Counted from the stretch's first letter, positions 9,217-17,633 are shown. The stretch: 64,000 nucleotides of DNA from Erythrobacter ani (GCF_019204025.1 NZ_JAGSPB010000002.1:744001-808000); one strand, 5' to 3'. Made by a program: numbers and translations. The notes: generated by a model not told the origin, from the sequence alone.

Positions 9217-9837
9217 TCAGGCGTGACCGCGCTGGTCCTCGGAGACTTGCTCGACCACATCCGGGTCACGCCAGATCATCACGCCCATGGTGATGAACCA
9301 GGCGAGCATCAGCCCGGCGAGCATGCGCTCATAGGCTCCGTCATAATCGGTCGGCACAAAGAAGAAGAGTGGGCCCAGCACCGCCCATAAAGCGCCACCC
9401 GTATAAAGCGCGATCCCAAGCCGTTTGCTGATTTCCCAGAACTGTCCCGCGGTAAGCAGAACAGTAAGCGGGAAAGCGACGCCCAGCACGTATACGAGAC
9501 GGTAATGAATCACCGGTCCTTCGCCTGTGGTGTAGGCTTCGTATCCCGCGATCAGCACGACGCAGATTGCCACGATTACGAGCAGCCACGATCCGATCTT
9601 CCAGTCCAGCCGATCGATGCGCCAGCGGAGCAGACCATAGGTCGTGGCGATGACCGACAGCACGAATGCATAAATGCCGATATCGGCAAGCTCGTCGGCT
9701 GCAGTGTTTTCCGTCCTCGAGGCGGCGAGGTCGCTGATCGTATCCTGGATCATGCCCACGCGGTCCGAAATGCCCGTTCCGATGAAGTCCAGGACAACCG
9801 AGATGACGCATCCTGCAATAGCGATCCCACCCAGCAC
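9217..9837 (-). CDS. DUF998 family integral membrane protein
   Basis: The roughly 206-residue product has about six hydrophobic helices with short loops, typical of DUF998 proteins of unknown function. Features include TISDLAAS near the end of the first long loop and a conserved aromatic-rich segment (GPLFFFVPTDYDGAYERM). There is no ATG near the N-terminus. I favour the GTG at 9837, which has AGGA eight bases upstream; the frame is open to a TTG at 9933, but that would overlap the cysS start on the other strand. It is divergent from cysS. Confidence 0.78.
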   Translation of the reverse strand: MLGGIAIAGCVISVVLDFIGTGISDRVGMIQDTISDLAASRTENTAADELADIGIYAFVLSVIATTYGLLRWRIDRLDWKIGSWLLVIVAICVVLIAGYEAYTTGEGPVIHYRLVYVLGVAFPLTVLLTAGQFWEISKRLGIALYTGGALWAVLGPLFFFVPTDYDGAYERMLAGLMLAWFITMGVMIWRDPDVVEQVSEDQRGHA

Positions 9838-9909
9838 GCGTGACGTCCTGTCCGTACCCGAATCCTTGCTGATGCCTGCCTCCTGTTGCGCAGCGCTGAG
9901 GATTGTCGC

Positions 9910-11349
9910 ATGGGCAAAGCCATGGCCGACCAACCGCTAAAGCTCTTCAACAGTCTGAACCGCAAGATAGAGGACTTCGTTCCCATCCGCGAAGGCGAAG
10001 CGCGCGTATATACGTGCGGGCCGACAGTCTACAACTATCAGCATATCGGGAATATGCGCGCTTATGTGTTTGCCGACACGCTGGGTCGGACCTTGAGCCA
10101 TAGGGGACTCAAGCTGTCCCACGTCATCAATATCACCGATGTCGGCCATCTCACCTCGGATGCGGATGCGGGCGATGACAAGATGGAGAAAGCCGCGGCT
10201 GCCGCTGGCAAGAGCGCGTGGGACATCGCGCGGTATTATCAGGAAGTCTTCGAGGCTGACCTCGACCGGCTGAACGTGCGCAAACCCGCCCATCCACGCG
10301 CGACCGATTACGTCGAAAGCATGATCGAATGGGGCAAGCAGATGCAGGAAAAGCACTGCTATGAACTGGAAAGTGGGCTGTATTTCGATGTCTCGACTGT
10401 GCCGGAATACGGGCGACTTGCCCGTGCTGTCACCGATGACGGGGAAGGCCGCATCGACACTGTCGAGGGCAAGCGTAATGCCGCCGATTTCGCAATCTGG
10501 CGCAAGACCCCGCCGGGCGAAACGCGGCAGATGGAATGGGACAGCCCGTGGGGCAAGGGCGCGCCCGGTTGGCATTTGGAATGCTCGGTGATGAGCGCGG
10601 AATTGCTCGGCCACCCGTTCGATATTCACACCGGCGGGATCGACCACCGCGAAATCCATCACCCGAACGAGATCGCGCAGAACCAGGCGCACAATTGTTC
10701 GGCGGACAGTGCGGCTTCGATCTGGATGCACAACAACTTCCTGATCGATCGCCGCGGCAAGATGTCGAAATCGACCGGCGAGTTTCTGGTGCTGCAAACG
10801 TTGGTCGATCGTGGATACCACCCACTCGCCTACCGCATGATGTGCTTGCAAGCGCATTATCGCAGCGAGCTGGAGTTCAGCTGGGAAGGGCTTGATGCAG
10901 CGCTCACCCGGCTCAAACGGATGGTGATTCTGGCCGAGCGGCTGGGCGATGCACTTCCTCAACCAGAAGCAGAGCACCCCAAATTCGCTCAGCCCCTCGA
11001 AAAATTCGAAACTGCTATTTCGGACGATCTCAACACACCGATCGCGCTGACCGCGCTGGAAGACGCGTTGGCGGTCAAGAAAGTCGATGTAGGGATCAAG
11101 CGCGCCGTTGTTCAAGCAATGGATGAAGTGCTCGGTCTCAGCTTGTTTGATCTCACCCGTGCAGATCTGCGCATCCGACCCGAATCCGCCGAGATTACCG
11201 AAAACGAGATCGAAGATGCGCTTGCTCGGCGCAAGGCTGCGCGCGCCGAGAAGGACTTTGCGACCTCCGATGCGATCCGCGATGAACTCGCGGCCAAAGG
11301 CGTCGAGGTTATGGACGGAGATCCGCTTGGCTGGGAGTGGAAGCTATGA
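9910..11349 (+). CDS. cysS: Cysteinyl-tRNA synthetase
   Basis: This class I aminoacyl-tRNA synthetase charges tRNA-Cys. The HIGH-type motif is HIGN (residues 45-48). The zinc-site cysteine follows YTCGPTVYN, with further zinc ligands in GWHLECSVMS and GGIDHREIHHPNE. KMSKS is present intact (RRGKMSKSTGEF). About 479 residues is normal. GAGGA lies upstream of the ATG at 9910; the ATG at 9922 (MADQPLK) is an alternative start. The stop overlaps the start of the dehydrogenase gene (ATGA), indicating coupling. Confidence 0.96.
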   Translation: MGKAMADQPLKLFNSLNRKIEDFVPIREGEARVYTCGPTVYNYQHIGNMRAYVFADTLGRTLSHRGLKLSHVINITDVGHLTSDADAGDDKMEKAAAAAGKSAWDIARYYQEVFEADLDRLNVRKPAHPRATDYVESMIEWGKQMQEKHCYELESGLYFDVSTVPEYGRLARAVTDDGEGRIDTVEGKRNAADFAIWRKTPPGETRQMEWDSPWGKGAPGWHLECSVMSAELLGHPFDIHTGGIDHREIHHPNEIAQNQAHNCSADSAASIWMHNNFLIDRRGKMSKSTGEFLVLQTLVDRGYHPLAYRMMCLQAHYRSELEFSWEGLDAALTRLKRMVILAERLGDALPQPEAEHPKFAQPLEKFETAISDDLNTPIALTALEDALAVKKVDVGIKRAVVQAMDEVLGLSLFDLTRADLRIRPESAEITENEIEDALARRKAARAEKDFATSDAIRDELAAKGVEVMDGDPLGWEWKL

Positions 11350-12284
11350 CCATCGTCGCAATTTCCGGCTTGATCCGTCCCTTGCTCGAACCGCAGCTTC
11401 CCGACGATCTCGATGTGCGCTGGTTCCTGACCAAGGAAGAGGCGCTCGACGCGGTACCTGACGCCGAAATCGGCTGGTTCGACATGAACGATCAGGCAGC
11501 CATGGCGGAGACATTGCTCGCGGCGACAAGCCTAAAGTGGCTCAATTCGATCTATGCCGGTCTCGATTTCCTGCCCATGGACGTCCTGATCGAACGCGGC
11601 ATTACCGTCACCAATGGTGCCGGTATCAACGCGATTACCATCGCCGAATATGTCGTGATGGGAATGCTCAATATCGCCAAGGGATACCGCGATGTCGTGC
11701 GCGCGCAGGACCGGCGCGAATGGCTGACCGACAGCCCCGGCAAACGCGAACTGGCCGGATCGAAGGCCTTGCTATTGGGCTACGGTGCGATCGGTAAGTT
11801 GGTCAAGCCACGGCTCGAGGCCTTCGACGTCGACGTTACAGTCGTTCGGCGTTCGAGCGTGGAGGGTGCCCTTGGTCCGGATGAATGGCGCGGCAAACTG
11901 AGCGAATTTGATTGGGTCATCCTCGCAGTGCCGGCGACGCCGGAGACCGATGGGCTGATCGGCGCGGAGGAGTTCGCGCAGATGAAACCGAACACGGTCA
12001 TCGTGAACATCGCGCGCGGCGCAGTGATCGATCAGCCTGCACTGGTCAGCGCGCTGCAGCAAAAGCAAATCGGCGGCGCGTTCCTCGATGTGACGACACC
12101 TGAGCCGCTGCCGGAGGATCACCCGCTCTGGTCACTCGATAACGCGCATATAAGCATGCACCTTTCAGGGCGCGCGCAAGACAAGATGTTCGTGCGGAGC
12201 GCGGAGCGATTTCTGGAAAATCTGGCGAAATACAGGCGCGGCGAGCCGGTTGCCCCGATCTTTGATCCGGCACGGGGTTATTGA
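11346..12284 (+). CDS. D-2-hydroxyacid dehydrogenase family protein
   Basis: This 312-residue NAD(P)-dependent enzyme reduces 2-oxoacids or oxidises D-2-hydroxyacids. The Rossmann motif is GYGAIG at 145-150. The catalytic triad can be read as R224 (NIARG), E253 (TTPEPLP) and H272 (MHLSG). NGAGINAITIAEYV is the conserved substrate-domain segment. The exact substrate (glyoxylate, hydroxypyruvate, phenylpyruvate or other) is not clear. Its ATG overlaps the cysS stop, so the two are co-translated. About 190 non-coding bases follow before the acetolactate-synthase-like gene. Confidence 0.9.
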   Translation: MTIVAISGLIRPLLEPQLPDDLDVRWFLTKEEALDAVPDAEIGWFDMNDQAAMAETLLAATSLKWLNSIYAGLDFLPMDVLIERGITVTNGAGINAITIAEYVVMGMLNIAKGYRDVVRAQDRREWLTDSPGKRELAGSKALLLGYGAIGKLVKPRLEAFDVDVTVVRRSSVEGALGPDEWRGKLSEFDWVILAVPATPETDGLIGAEEFAQMKPNTVIVNIARGAVIDQPALVSALQQKQIGGAFLDVTTPEPLPEDHPLWSLDNAHISMHLSGRAQDKMFVRSAERFLENLAKYRRGEPVAPIFDPARGY

Positions 12285-12374
12285 GCGGCACGTCTCTCGC
12301 AGGTCCAAACCTTTTGCGCTTTCGTGCTATTGAGGCATAGAACCCCGATGCTGTACCTGAAATTCACCAGAAGC

Positions 12375-12397
12375 TCCGCGCGCGTGTAACGCGCGGA
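12375..12397 (+). terminator. GC-rich hairpin in the intergenic region before the ThDP enzyme gene
   Basis: TCCGCGCG and CGCGCGGA form a perfect 8-bp stem around the 7-nt loop CGTGTAA. It is followed by CTGTTTCG rather than a long U tract. It could end the cysS-dehydrogenase transcript or act in the leader of the downstream gene, whose start is 77 bases away. The stem is visible; its function is inferred. Confidence 0.45.
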
Positions 12398-12473
12398 CTG
12401 TTTCGAACGAATAGCCGGAGACAGGCGCTCATATCATCGGCGCACCTGCATTTTCGCCAATGGGGATTTTCGA

Positions 12474-14132
12474 ATGACCGACACCAAAAAAGCTTCCGAC
12501 GTATTCATCGATTGTCTGGAGGCAGAAGGGTGCGAATATATTTTCGGCGTTCCGGGCGAAGAGAACCTCGATTTTCTGGATTCCCTAGGTCGTTCGGACA
12601 AGATCAAACTCATCCTGACCCGGCACGAACAAGGTGCGGGCTTCATGGCCGCAACCTACGGCCGCCACACGGGCAAGACCGGCGTCTGCCTGGCGACATT
12701 GGGGCCTGGCGCCACCAATTTAGTTACCTCCGCAGCGTACGCGCAACTTGGCGGCATGCCGGTTCTGATGATCACGGGCCAGAAACCGATCAAGAAATCG
12801 AAGCAAGGGCGTTTCCAGATTCTTGACGTCGTTTCGATGATGGAGCCGATCACGAAATATGCGGTGCAGATCGCGGCGGGCGATAATCTGCCCAGCCGGG
12901 TGCGCGAAGCGTATCGGCTTGCCGAGGAGGAGAAACCCGGCGCAACCCTGATCGAACTGCCCGAAGACATCGCCGAGGAACCCACCAGCGACTATAAACC
13001 GCTGCCGAAAAGCGTCGCTCGTCGTCCGTCTGCGGAAGCGAAGGCGGTGCGTCAGGCGGTGAAGGCGATTGAAGGTGCAAAGAACCCTGTTCTGGTCATC
13101 GGCGCAGGGGCCAATCGCAAGCTATGCGGGCGGATGCTGGAACAATTGGTCGAGAAAACCGGCATTCCGTTCCTGACCACACAGATGGGAAAAGGCGTCA
13201 TCGACGAACGCCATCCGAAATTCCTGGGCTGCGCGGCGCTTTCGTCAGGCGACTTCGTGCACCGGGCGGTCGAAGCGTCCGACTGCATCATCAATGTCGG
13301 CCATGACGTGATCGAAAAACCGCCCTTCTTCATGAAGGATAACGGCGTCACCGTCATTCACGTTTCAACCAAGACGGCGGAGGTGGATCCGGTTTACTTC
13401 CCGCAGATCGAGGTGATCGGCGATACCGCTAACGCGATCTGGCAGATCAAGGAAGACATATCACCCAATCGCAGCTGGGACTTGGATCATCTGCTCGCCT
13501 ATCATGACGCAGAAATAGAGCATACGACCGCACTGGCGGGCGACACGCGGTTCCCGATCTTTCCCCCGCATCTCGTGAAACAGGTGCGCGATTGCATGCC
13601 GCACGACGGGATCATTTGCCTCGACAACGGGGTGTACAAGATCTGGTTCGCGCGCTGCTACACCGCTTACCTGCCGAATACCGTTTTGCTCGACAATGCG
13701 CTTGCATCCATGGGTGCAGGTCTGCCGAGCGCAATGATGAGCGCTATGCTTTATCCCGATCGCAAGGTCATGGCGATTTGCGGCGATGGCGGCTTCATGA
13801 TGAACAGTCAGGAGATGGAAACGGCGGTTCGCCTGGGTCTCAATCTGACGGTCCTCATCCTGCGCGATGATGCGTATGGCATGATCCGCTGGAAGCAGGC
13901 GAACATGGGCTTCGACGATTACGGGCTGACCTACGGCAATCCTGACTTCGTGAAGTACGCCGAAAGCTACGGCGCATCGGGACACAGGGTAACCAGCAGC
14001 GAGCATCTCACCGACTTGCTCGCCGAGTGCCGCGATACGCCAGGCGTGCACCTGATCGACTGTCCGGTCGACTACACCGAGAACGATCAGATATTGAACC
14101 ACGATATCAAGGAACTGAGTGCAAAGCTTTGA
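12474..14132 (+). CDS. Acetolactate synthase large-subunit-like ThDP enzyme (catabolic AlsS type)
   Basis: The 552-residue protein has the three-domain ThDP-enzyme layout. The catalytic glutamate is E52 in TRHEQGAGFMAA, with LGPGATNLV after it. The ThDP/Mg site is GDGGFMMNSQEMETA near residue 437. The C-terminal part (MELETAVRL-like segment, FVKYAESYGA, CPVDYTEND) resembles catabolic acetolactate synthases that condense two pyruvates to acetolactate. No regulatory subunit gene is nearby, which fits that type. The aldehyde dehydrogenase gene follows after 25 bases with a strong ribosome site, so the pair is probably one operon. A related ThDP decarboxylase or ligase activity cannot be excluded. 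Confidence 0.85.
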   Translation: MTDTKKASDVFIDCLEAEGCEYIFGVPGEENLDFLDSLGRSDKIKLILTRHEQGAGFMAATYGRHTGKTGVCLATLGPGATNLVTSAAYAQLGGMPVLMITGQKPIKKSKQGRFQILDVVSMMEPITKYAVQIAAGDNLPSRVREAYRLAEEEKPGATLIELPEDIAEEPTSDYKPLPKSVARRPSAEAKAVRQAVKAIEGAKNPVLVIGAGANRKLCGRMLEQLVEKTGIPFLTTQMGKGVIDERHPKFLGCAALSSGDFVHRAVEASDCIINVGHDVIEKPPFFMKDNGVTVIHVSTKTAEVDPVYFPQIEVIGDTANAIWQIKEDISPNRSWDLDHLLAYHDAEIEHTTALAGDTRFPIFPPHLVKQVRDCMPHDGIICLDNGVYKIWFARCYTAYLPNTVLLDNALASMGAGLPSAMMSAMLYPDRKVMAICGDGGFMMNSQEMETAVRLGLNLTVLILRDDAYGMIRWKQANMGFDDYGLTYGNPDFVKYAESYGASGHRVTSSEHLTDLLAECRDTPGVHLIDCPVDYTENDQILNHDIKELSAKL

Positions 14133-14157
14133 GATTGATAGGGAAAGGAGAACGATA

Positions 14158-15597
14158 ATGTCGATGCTGAAAGACACCTACCCGCTCTATCTCAACAACA
14201 AGGCGCAACAACCGAACACCGATCTGGAGGTGACCGACAAGTTCACCGGCGAAGTCGCATTCCGCGTGGCGCTGGCCGACCCCGAAACCATCGACAAGGC
14301 AATTGTGGGCGCAGTTGCGGCGGCAGAGCCGACGGCTAAGCTTGCCTCTTACGAAAAGCAGGACGTGCTGATGCACTGCGTCAATCGGTTCAAGGAGCGG
14401 TTTGACGAGCTCGCCTATGCGCTGTGCGTGGAGGCAGGCAAGCCGATCAAGGACAGTGAAGGCGAAGTCACCCGGCTGATCGACACCTTCCGGATCGCTG
14501 CAGAAGAGGCTGTGCGCAATTACGGTGAGGTCATGCCGCTCGACATATCGGAGCGCGCCAAGGGTTATCAATCGATGTGGAAACGCTATCCCATCGGGCC
14601 GTGCAGCTTTATCTCTCCATTCAATTTCCCGCTCAATCTTGCCGCGCACAAGATCGCACCGGCGCTCGCTGTCGGGTGTCCGTTCATCATCAAACCGGCG
14701 TCCAAAACCCCGCTCGGCACCATCATCATTGGTGAGATACTCTCCGAGTGCGACATCCTGCCCGAAGGGGCGTTTTCCGTGCTTCCGGCGAGCCGTGACG
14801 GAGCGGACCTGTTCACTGAAGACGAGCGATTGAAGCTCCTCTCCTTCACCGGCTCCCCGGCTGTTGGCTGGGCTCTCAAGGCGAAGTCGGGCAAGAAGAA
14901 AGTCGTTCTCGAGCTTGGCGGAAATGCCGCGGTCATCATCGATCACGATGCCGATCTGGACGATGCGTTGGAGCGGGTTGTGTTCGGCGCATTCTACCAG
15001 TCGGGTCAATCCTGCATCGGCGTTCAGCGCATCATCATTCATCAAGACGTCTACGACCGGTTCAAGGACATGCTGGTCGAAAAGACCAGGACGCTCATTG
15101 CTGGCGACCCCAAGGATCGTGATACCTTTGTCGGCCCGATGATCTCCGAAGGCGAAGCCACGCGGCTGAAAGGCTGGATCGATGAAGCTGTCGAAGGCGG
15201 GGCAACGCTGCTCACCGGCGGCGGCCTTTCGAATGGCAACATGCTCGAGGCCACCCTGCTGGAAAATGTCGATAAGGATGCGCGGGCGATGAATGACGAG
15301 GCATTCGGTCCGCTCGCAATCCTGCAGAGCTTCAGCGATTTCGATGCGGCCCTCGACGAAGTGAACCGCAGCGAATTCGGGCTTCAGGCGGGTATCTTCA
15401 CGCGCGACCTGTTCAAGATGTACGACGCCTGGGACAAGCTGGAGGTCGGCGGGATCGTCATCAACGATGTCCCCAGTTACCGCGTCGACAACATGCCCTA
15501 TGGCGGGTTGAAGGATTCAGGCCTGGGCCGCGAGGGTATCCGGTTCGCCATGGAGGACATGAGCGAAATCCGGAACCTCGTCGTTCGGAGAACATGA
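14158..15597 (+). CDS. NAD(P)-dependent aldehyde dehydrogenase family protein
   Basis: This 479-residue ALDH oxidises an aldehyde to an acid or CoA thioester. Catalytic residues are visible: C286 in SGQSCIGVQR and E252 in LELGG; the oxyanion Asn is in ISPFNFPLN (residues 153-161). FTGSPAVGWALK is the NAD-binding Rossmann turn. AAGGAG lies ten bases before the ATG at 14158. It directly follows the acetolactate-synthase-like gene, suggesting that its aldehyde is connected with that enzyme's product or a side product. Substrate not assignable. It is convergent with the small unknown gene at 15614. Confidence 0.92.
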   Translation: MSMLKDTYPLYLNNKAQQPNTDLEVTDKFTGEVAFRVALADPETIDKAIVGAVAAAEPTAKLASYEKQDVLMHCVNRFKERFDELAYALCVEAGKPIKDSEGEVTRLIDTFRIAAEEAVRNYGEVMPLDISERAKGYQSMWKRYPIGPCSFISPFNFPLNLAAHKIAPALAVGCPFIIKPASKTPLGTIIIGEILSECDILPEGAFSVLPASRDGADLFTEDERLKLLSFTGSPAVGWALKAKSGKKKVVLELGGNAAVIIDHDADLDDALERVVFGAFYQSGQSCIGVQRIIIHQDVYDRFKDMLVEKTRTLIAGDPKDRDTFVGPMISEGEATRLKGWIDEAVEGGATLLTGGGLSNGNMLEATLLENVDKDARAMNDEAFGPLAILQSFSDFDAALDEVNRSEFGLQAGIFTRDLFKMYDAWDKLEVGGIVINDVPSYRVDNMPYGGLKDSGLGREGIRFAMEDMSEIRNLVVRRT

Positions 15598-15613
15598 TGG
15601 GCTTCGCAGCCCG

Positions 15614-16027
15614 TCAACTCTCCTCGAGCAACAGCAGCACTGCGGTCACCACCATGCGTTCGTCCTCGCCGCCAAAGCGGTGATCGACTTCACGCACCGT
15701 AGCCTCGGCGACCAATTGGCCGGGAATGCGGAATTCGTGATCGGGCAAGTTGGCAATGAAGTCCTCCCCGACGGCGACGGCGAGCTTCCCGTCGAAATCG
15801 AGCATCACTTCGTGCCGCGCACCGGAAAAGGTGATCGACGCCCATGGCGTGTCCTCATGCGACAGCAGGCTGGCTTGTCCCTGGGCAAGCGTCAGCAGGG
15901 CCTCGCGAACACGGTCGCCCGTGGTGCGGCGAGGGCGGTAGCGCCGCGCTCGCAGAGTGGGGGCTGGGGCGGCGTCTGTGGACTTGTTTTCGAGATCGTC
16001 TGGCAGGGTGAGTTCTTCGATCAGCAT
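15614..16027 (-). CDS. Conserved protein of unknown function, distal gene of a two-gene unit
   Basis: The 137-residue protein starts MLIEELTLPDD, has a basic linker (RARRYRPRRTTGDRVREALL, about residues 28-47) and a C-terminal part with regular strands (RHEVMLDFDGKLAVAVGEDF, EFRIPGQLVAEATVREVDHR). There is no signal peptide or membrane segment, so it is probably cytosolic. I do not recognise a family. Its ATG lies inside the end of the upstream gene (7-base overlap), so the two are translationally coupled and divergent from the S24-type repressor gene. Confidence 0.75.
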   Translation of the reverse strand: MLIEELTLPDDLENKSTDAAPAPTLRARRYRPRRTTGDRVREALLTLAQGQASLLSHEDTPWASITFSGARHEVMLDFDGKLAVAVGEDFIANLPDHEFRIPGQLVAEATVREVDHRFGGEDERMVVTAVLLLLEES

Positions 16028-16239
16028 GAGGCGAGTTCCTTCGTTTCGATTTCGGTAGCGGCTGCACTGGTTTCGTAAGCCTGCATCCACCGCAGGGTGC
16101 GCTGTTCCGTGGCGGTACGCGGGATCCGGCCCATGCGCAGGTCGAGCACGAAGCGCGGATCATGCGCAGCGAGCCTTCCGAATTTCGTGGCAGGCATGTC
16201 GTGGGCTCGCAGGAATTTTTCGACTTTGCGGATCAGCAT
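16021..16239 (-). CDS. Small HTH-like protein of unknown function, proximal gene of a two-gene unit
   Basis: The 72-residue product, MLIRKVEKFLRAHDMPATKF, continues into GRLAAHDPRFVLDLRMGR. The pattern of a basic helix, a MPATKFGRLA turn and a second helix is what small Xre-like DNA-binding proteins look like. I recognise the pattern from alphaproteobacterial unknown proteins but cannot name a family. The ATG at 16239 follows GGGGACC. It is divergent from the repressor gene across about 140 bases that contain two palindromes, and it overlaps the following gene by seven bases. Confidence 0.72.
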   Translation of the reverse strand: MLIRKVEKFLRAHDMPATKFGRLAAHDPRFVLDLRMGRIPRTATEQRTLRWMQAYETSAAATEIETKELASC

Positions 16240-16308
16240 TGGGGTCCCCGTGATGGCATTTGACGAACAGGCGATTCGGCTTGTGTTCCTCAAATGTTCC
16301 AATCCAAA

Positions 16309-16342
16309 TCCTACTTGTCTAGGAAAAAACCTATGCTATAGG
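16309..16342 (+). promoter_or_regulatory. Predicted promoter with two operator palindromes for the S24-type repressor
   Basis: TCCTACTTGTCTAGGA (16309-16324) has arms TCCTA/TAGGA, and CCTATGCTATAGG (16330-16342) has arms CCTAT/ATAGG. A promoter can be read as TTGTCT (16315-16320), a 16-nt spacer, and TATAGG (16337-16342). So one palindrome covers the -35 box and the other the -10 box. This arrangement is what autorepression by the adjacent repressor would need. The palindromes are directly visible; the function is inferred. Confidence 0.6.
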
Positions 16343-16379
16343 AAAAATGAAGGGGTCGAACGCAAGGAAAGGCGTGGAA

Positions 16380-17039
16380 ATGGCCGAATTGGAAATGTCG
16401 CCGGAGCGTAAGAGGTTGCTCGAACTGTCGCGCGATCGGAACGTAAGCCTAAGCAAACTCTCCGAAATGCTGGGTCGTAACGCGGCCTATCTGCAACAGT
16501 TCATCAAGCGTGGTACACCTCGGAAGCTCGAAGAGGGCGATCGGCGAAAACTCGCGCAGTTCTTCGGTATATTCGAGGGAGAATTGGGTGCTGATGGGGA
16601 AAAATCCTACACAAATGTGAATGCCGGTCGCACGGCCGATTTTGCCAGCGTTCCACGGCTCGACATCGGGGCCTCCGCGGGGCCGGGCGCGATGCCGGCT
16701 GGCGAATCCGAGTTCGATGTTCTTCGGTTTTCCCGCCGGTGGCTGGCGGAACAGGGGCTCGAGAACGCGCAGTTGTCGCTCATCAGGGTGCAAGGCGACT
16801 CGATGGAGCCTCTGCTCAACGACAAGGACGAGATACTGGTCGACCGCACTCAGCGACCGTTTCGGGACGGCATCCATGTCATCCGTCTTGGTGATACGTT
16901 GATGGTAAAACGCGTGGCCAGTGCCGGGGGAGGGCGGTTATCCCTACTTAGCCAGAATCTGGCCTATCCGCCGGTCACGGTTTCGGTCGAGGATGTCGAG
17001 ATCGTGGGCCGGGTCGTATGGAAAAGCGGACGAATGTGA
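16380..17039 (+). CDS. HTH transcriptional regulator with S24 (LexA/CI-type) peptidase domain
   Basis: The 219-residue protein has an N-terminal Xre-like HTH (about residues 8-65: LSKLSEMLGRNAAYLQQFIK) and a C-terminal S24 domain. The catalytic dyad can be read as S141 (QGDSMEPLL) and K177 (LMVKRV). An Ala-Gly pair at 100-101 (GASAGPG) is a plausible self-cleavage site, as in LexA and phage CI. It therefore probably represses genes until DNA damage or another signal triggers cleavage. I chose the ATG at 16380, with AAGGAAAGG upstream; an in-frame ATG at 16347 would fall at the expected transcription start. Two palindromes overlap its promoter. Confidence 0.88.
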   Translation: MAELEMSPERKRLLELSRDRNVSLSKLSEMLGRNAAYLQQFIKRGTPRKLEEGDRRKLAQFFGIFEGELGADGEKSYTNVNAGRTADFASVPRLDIGASAGPGAMPAGESEFDVLRFSRRWLAEQGLENAQLSLIRVQGDSMEPLLNDKDEILVDRTQRPFRDGIHVIRLGDTLMVKRVASAGGGRLSLLSQNLAYPPVTVSVEDVEIVGRVVWKSGRM

Positions 17040-17054
17040 CCTGGCAGCGACCGC

Positions 17055-17633
17055 TCAATTCGCAGAGCGCGACGCTTCCGACGTGAGCAGTTTTGCTGCT
17101 TCGTTTGCTTTGGTGAAGGAAATGACGTGATCGACACCTTCGATCGTGATTGCCAGAGTCCCTGCTTCTGTTCTTTCGATGAAGCCTTTCGATTTCAGAT
17201 ACCAGCTGTGAAATTCGAAAGTCTCATCCGAGCAGCCAAGCGATTCCTGCAGGTAGAAACCGAGTATGCCGGGGTCGTCGGCGTGTTCCCTCCTGCGTTT
17301 GTAGAGAAGGTACAGGATTTTCTGGTGGGCTTCGGCATCGTCGATGGCCGAGCTTTCCTCGACGCGGAAATCGTCGGTATTCACGAACTCGAAAAAATTG
17401 TCTTTTCGCCGCGCCTTGTACGCCGCGTCATATTCCGCACGCAATTCGGGGTCTCTTAGAACCTTGTAAGCCTCTATGATTTCCTGGAATTTCTCGACAT
17501 CTGCGGTATCTGCATGATCCGGATGGTACATCTGGGCGAAGTGCCGGTATGCCTTTTCCAGCATCTTGGCATCGCAAGTCGAATTGACCTGCAGCAACGC
17601 GTAATAATCGGTAAAGAGCTGGCCATTTTCCAT
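17055..17633 (-). CDS. J-domain protein with a C-terminal winged-helix-like region
   Basis: The 192-residue protein has a J domain at about residues 8-75 with the HPD motif in MYHPDHAD, which stimulates Hsp70/DnaK ATPase. No Gly/Phe-rich or zinc domain follows, so it is not DnaJ itself. Instead the C-terminal half (KILYLLYKRRREHADDPG, LGCSDETFEFHSWYLKSKG) looks like a winged helix ending in LAITIEGVDHV. Proteins of this layout are widespread in bacteria, with unknown client. I chose the ATG at 17633; the frame is open to a TTG at 17651. It is convergent with the S24-type repressor (15 bases between stops). Confidence 0.85.
   Translation of the reverse strand: MENGQLFTDYYALLQVNSTCDAKMLEKAYRHFAQMYHPDHADTADVEKFQEIIEAYKVLRDPELRAEYDAAYKARRKDNFFEFVNTDDFRVEESSAIDDAEAHQKILYLLYKRRREHADDPGILGFYLQESLGCSDETFEFHSWYLKSKGFIERTEAGTLAITIEGVDHVISFTKANEAAKLLTSEASRSAN

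Noticed and set aside
9937-11115. 392-codon open frame on the minus strand
   Set aside because: Antisense to cysS, which has HIGN, KMSKS and zinc motifs; no family pattern in the antisense product.
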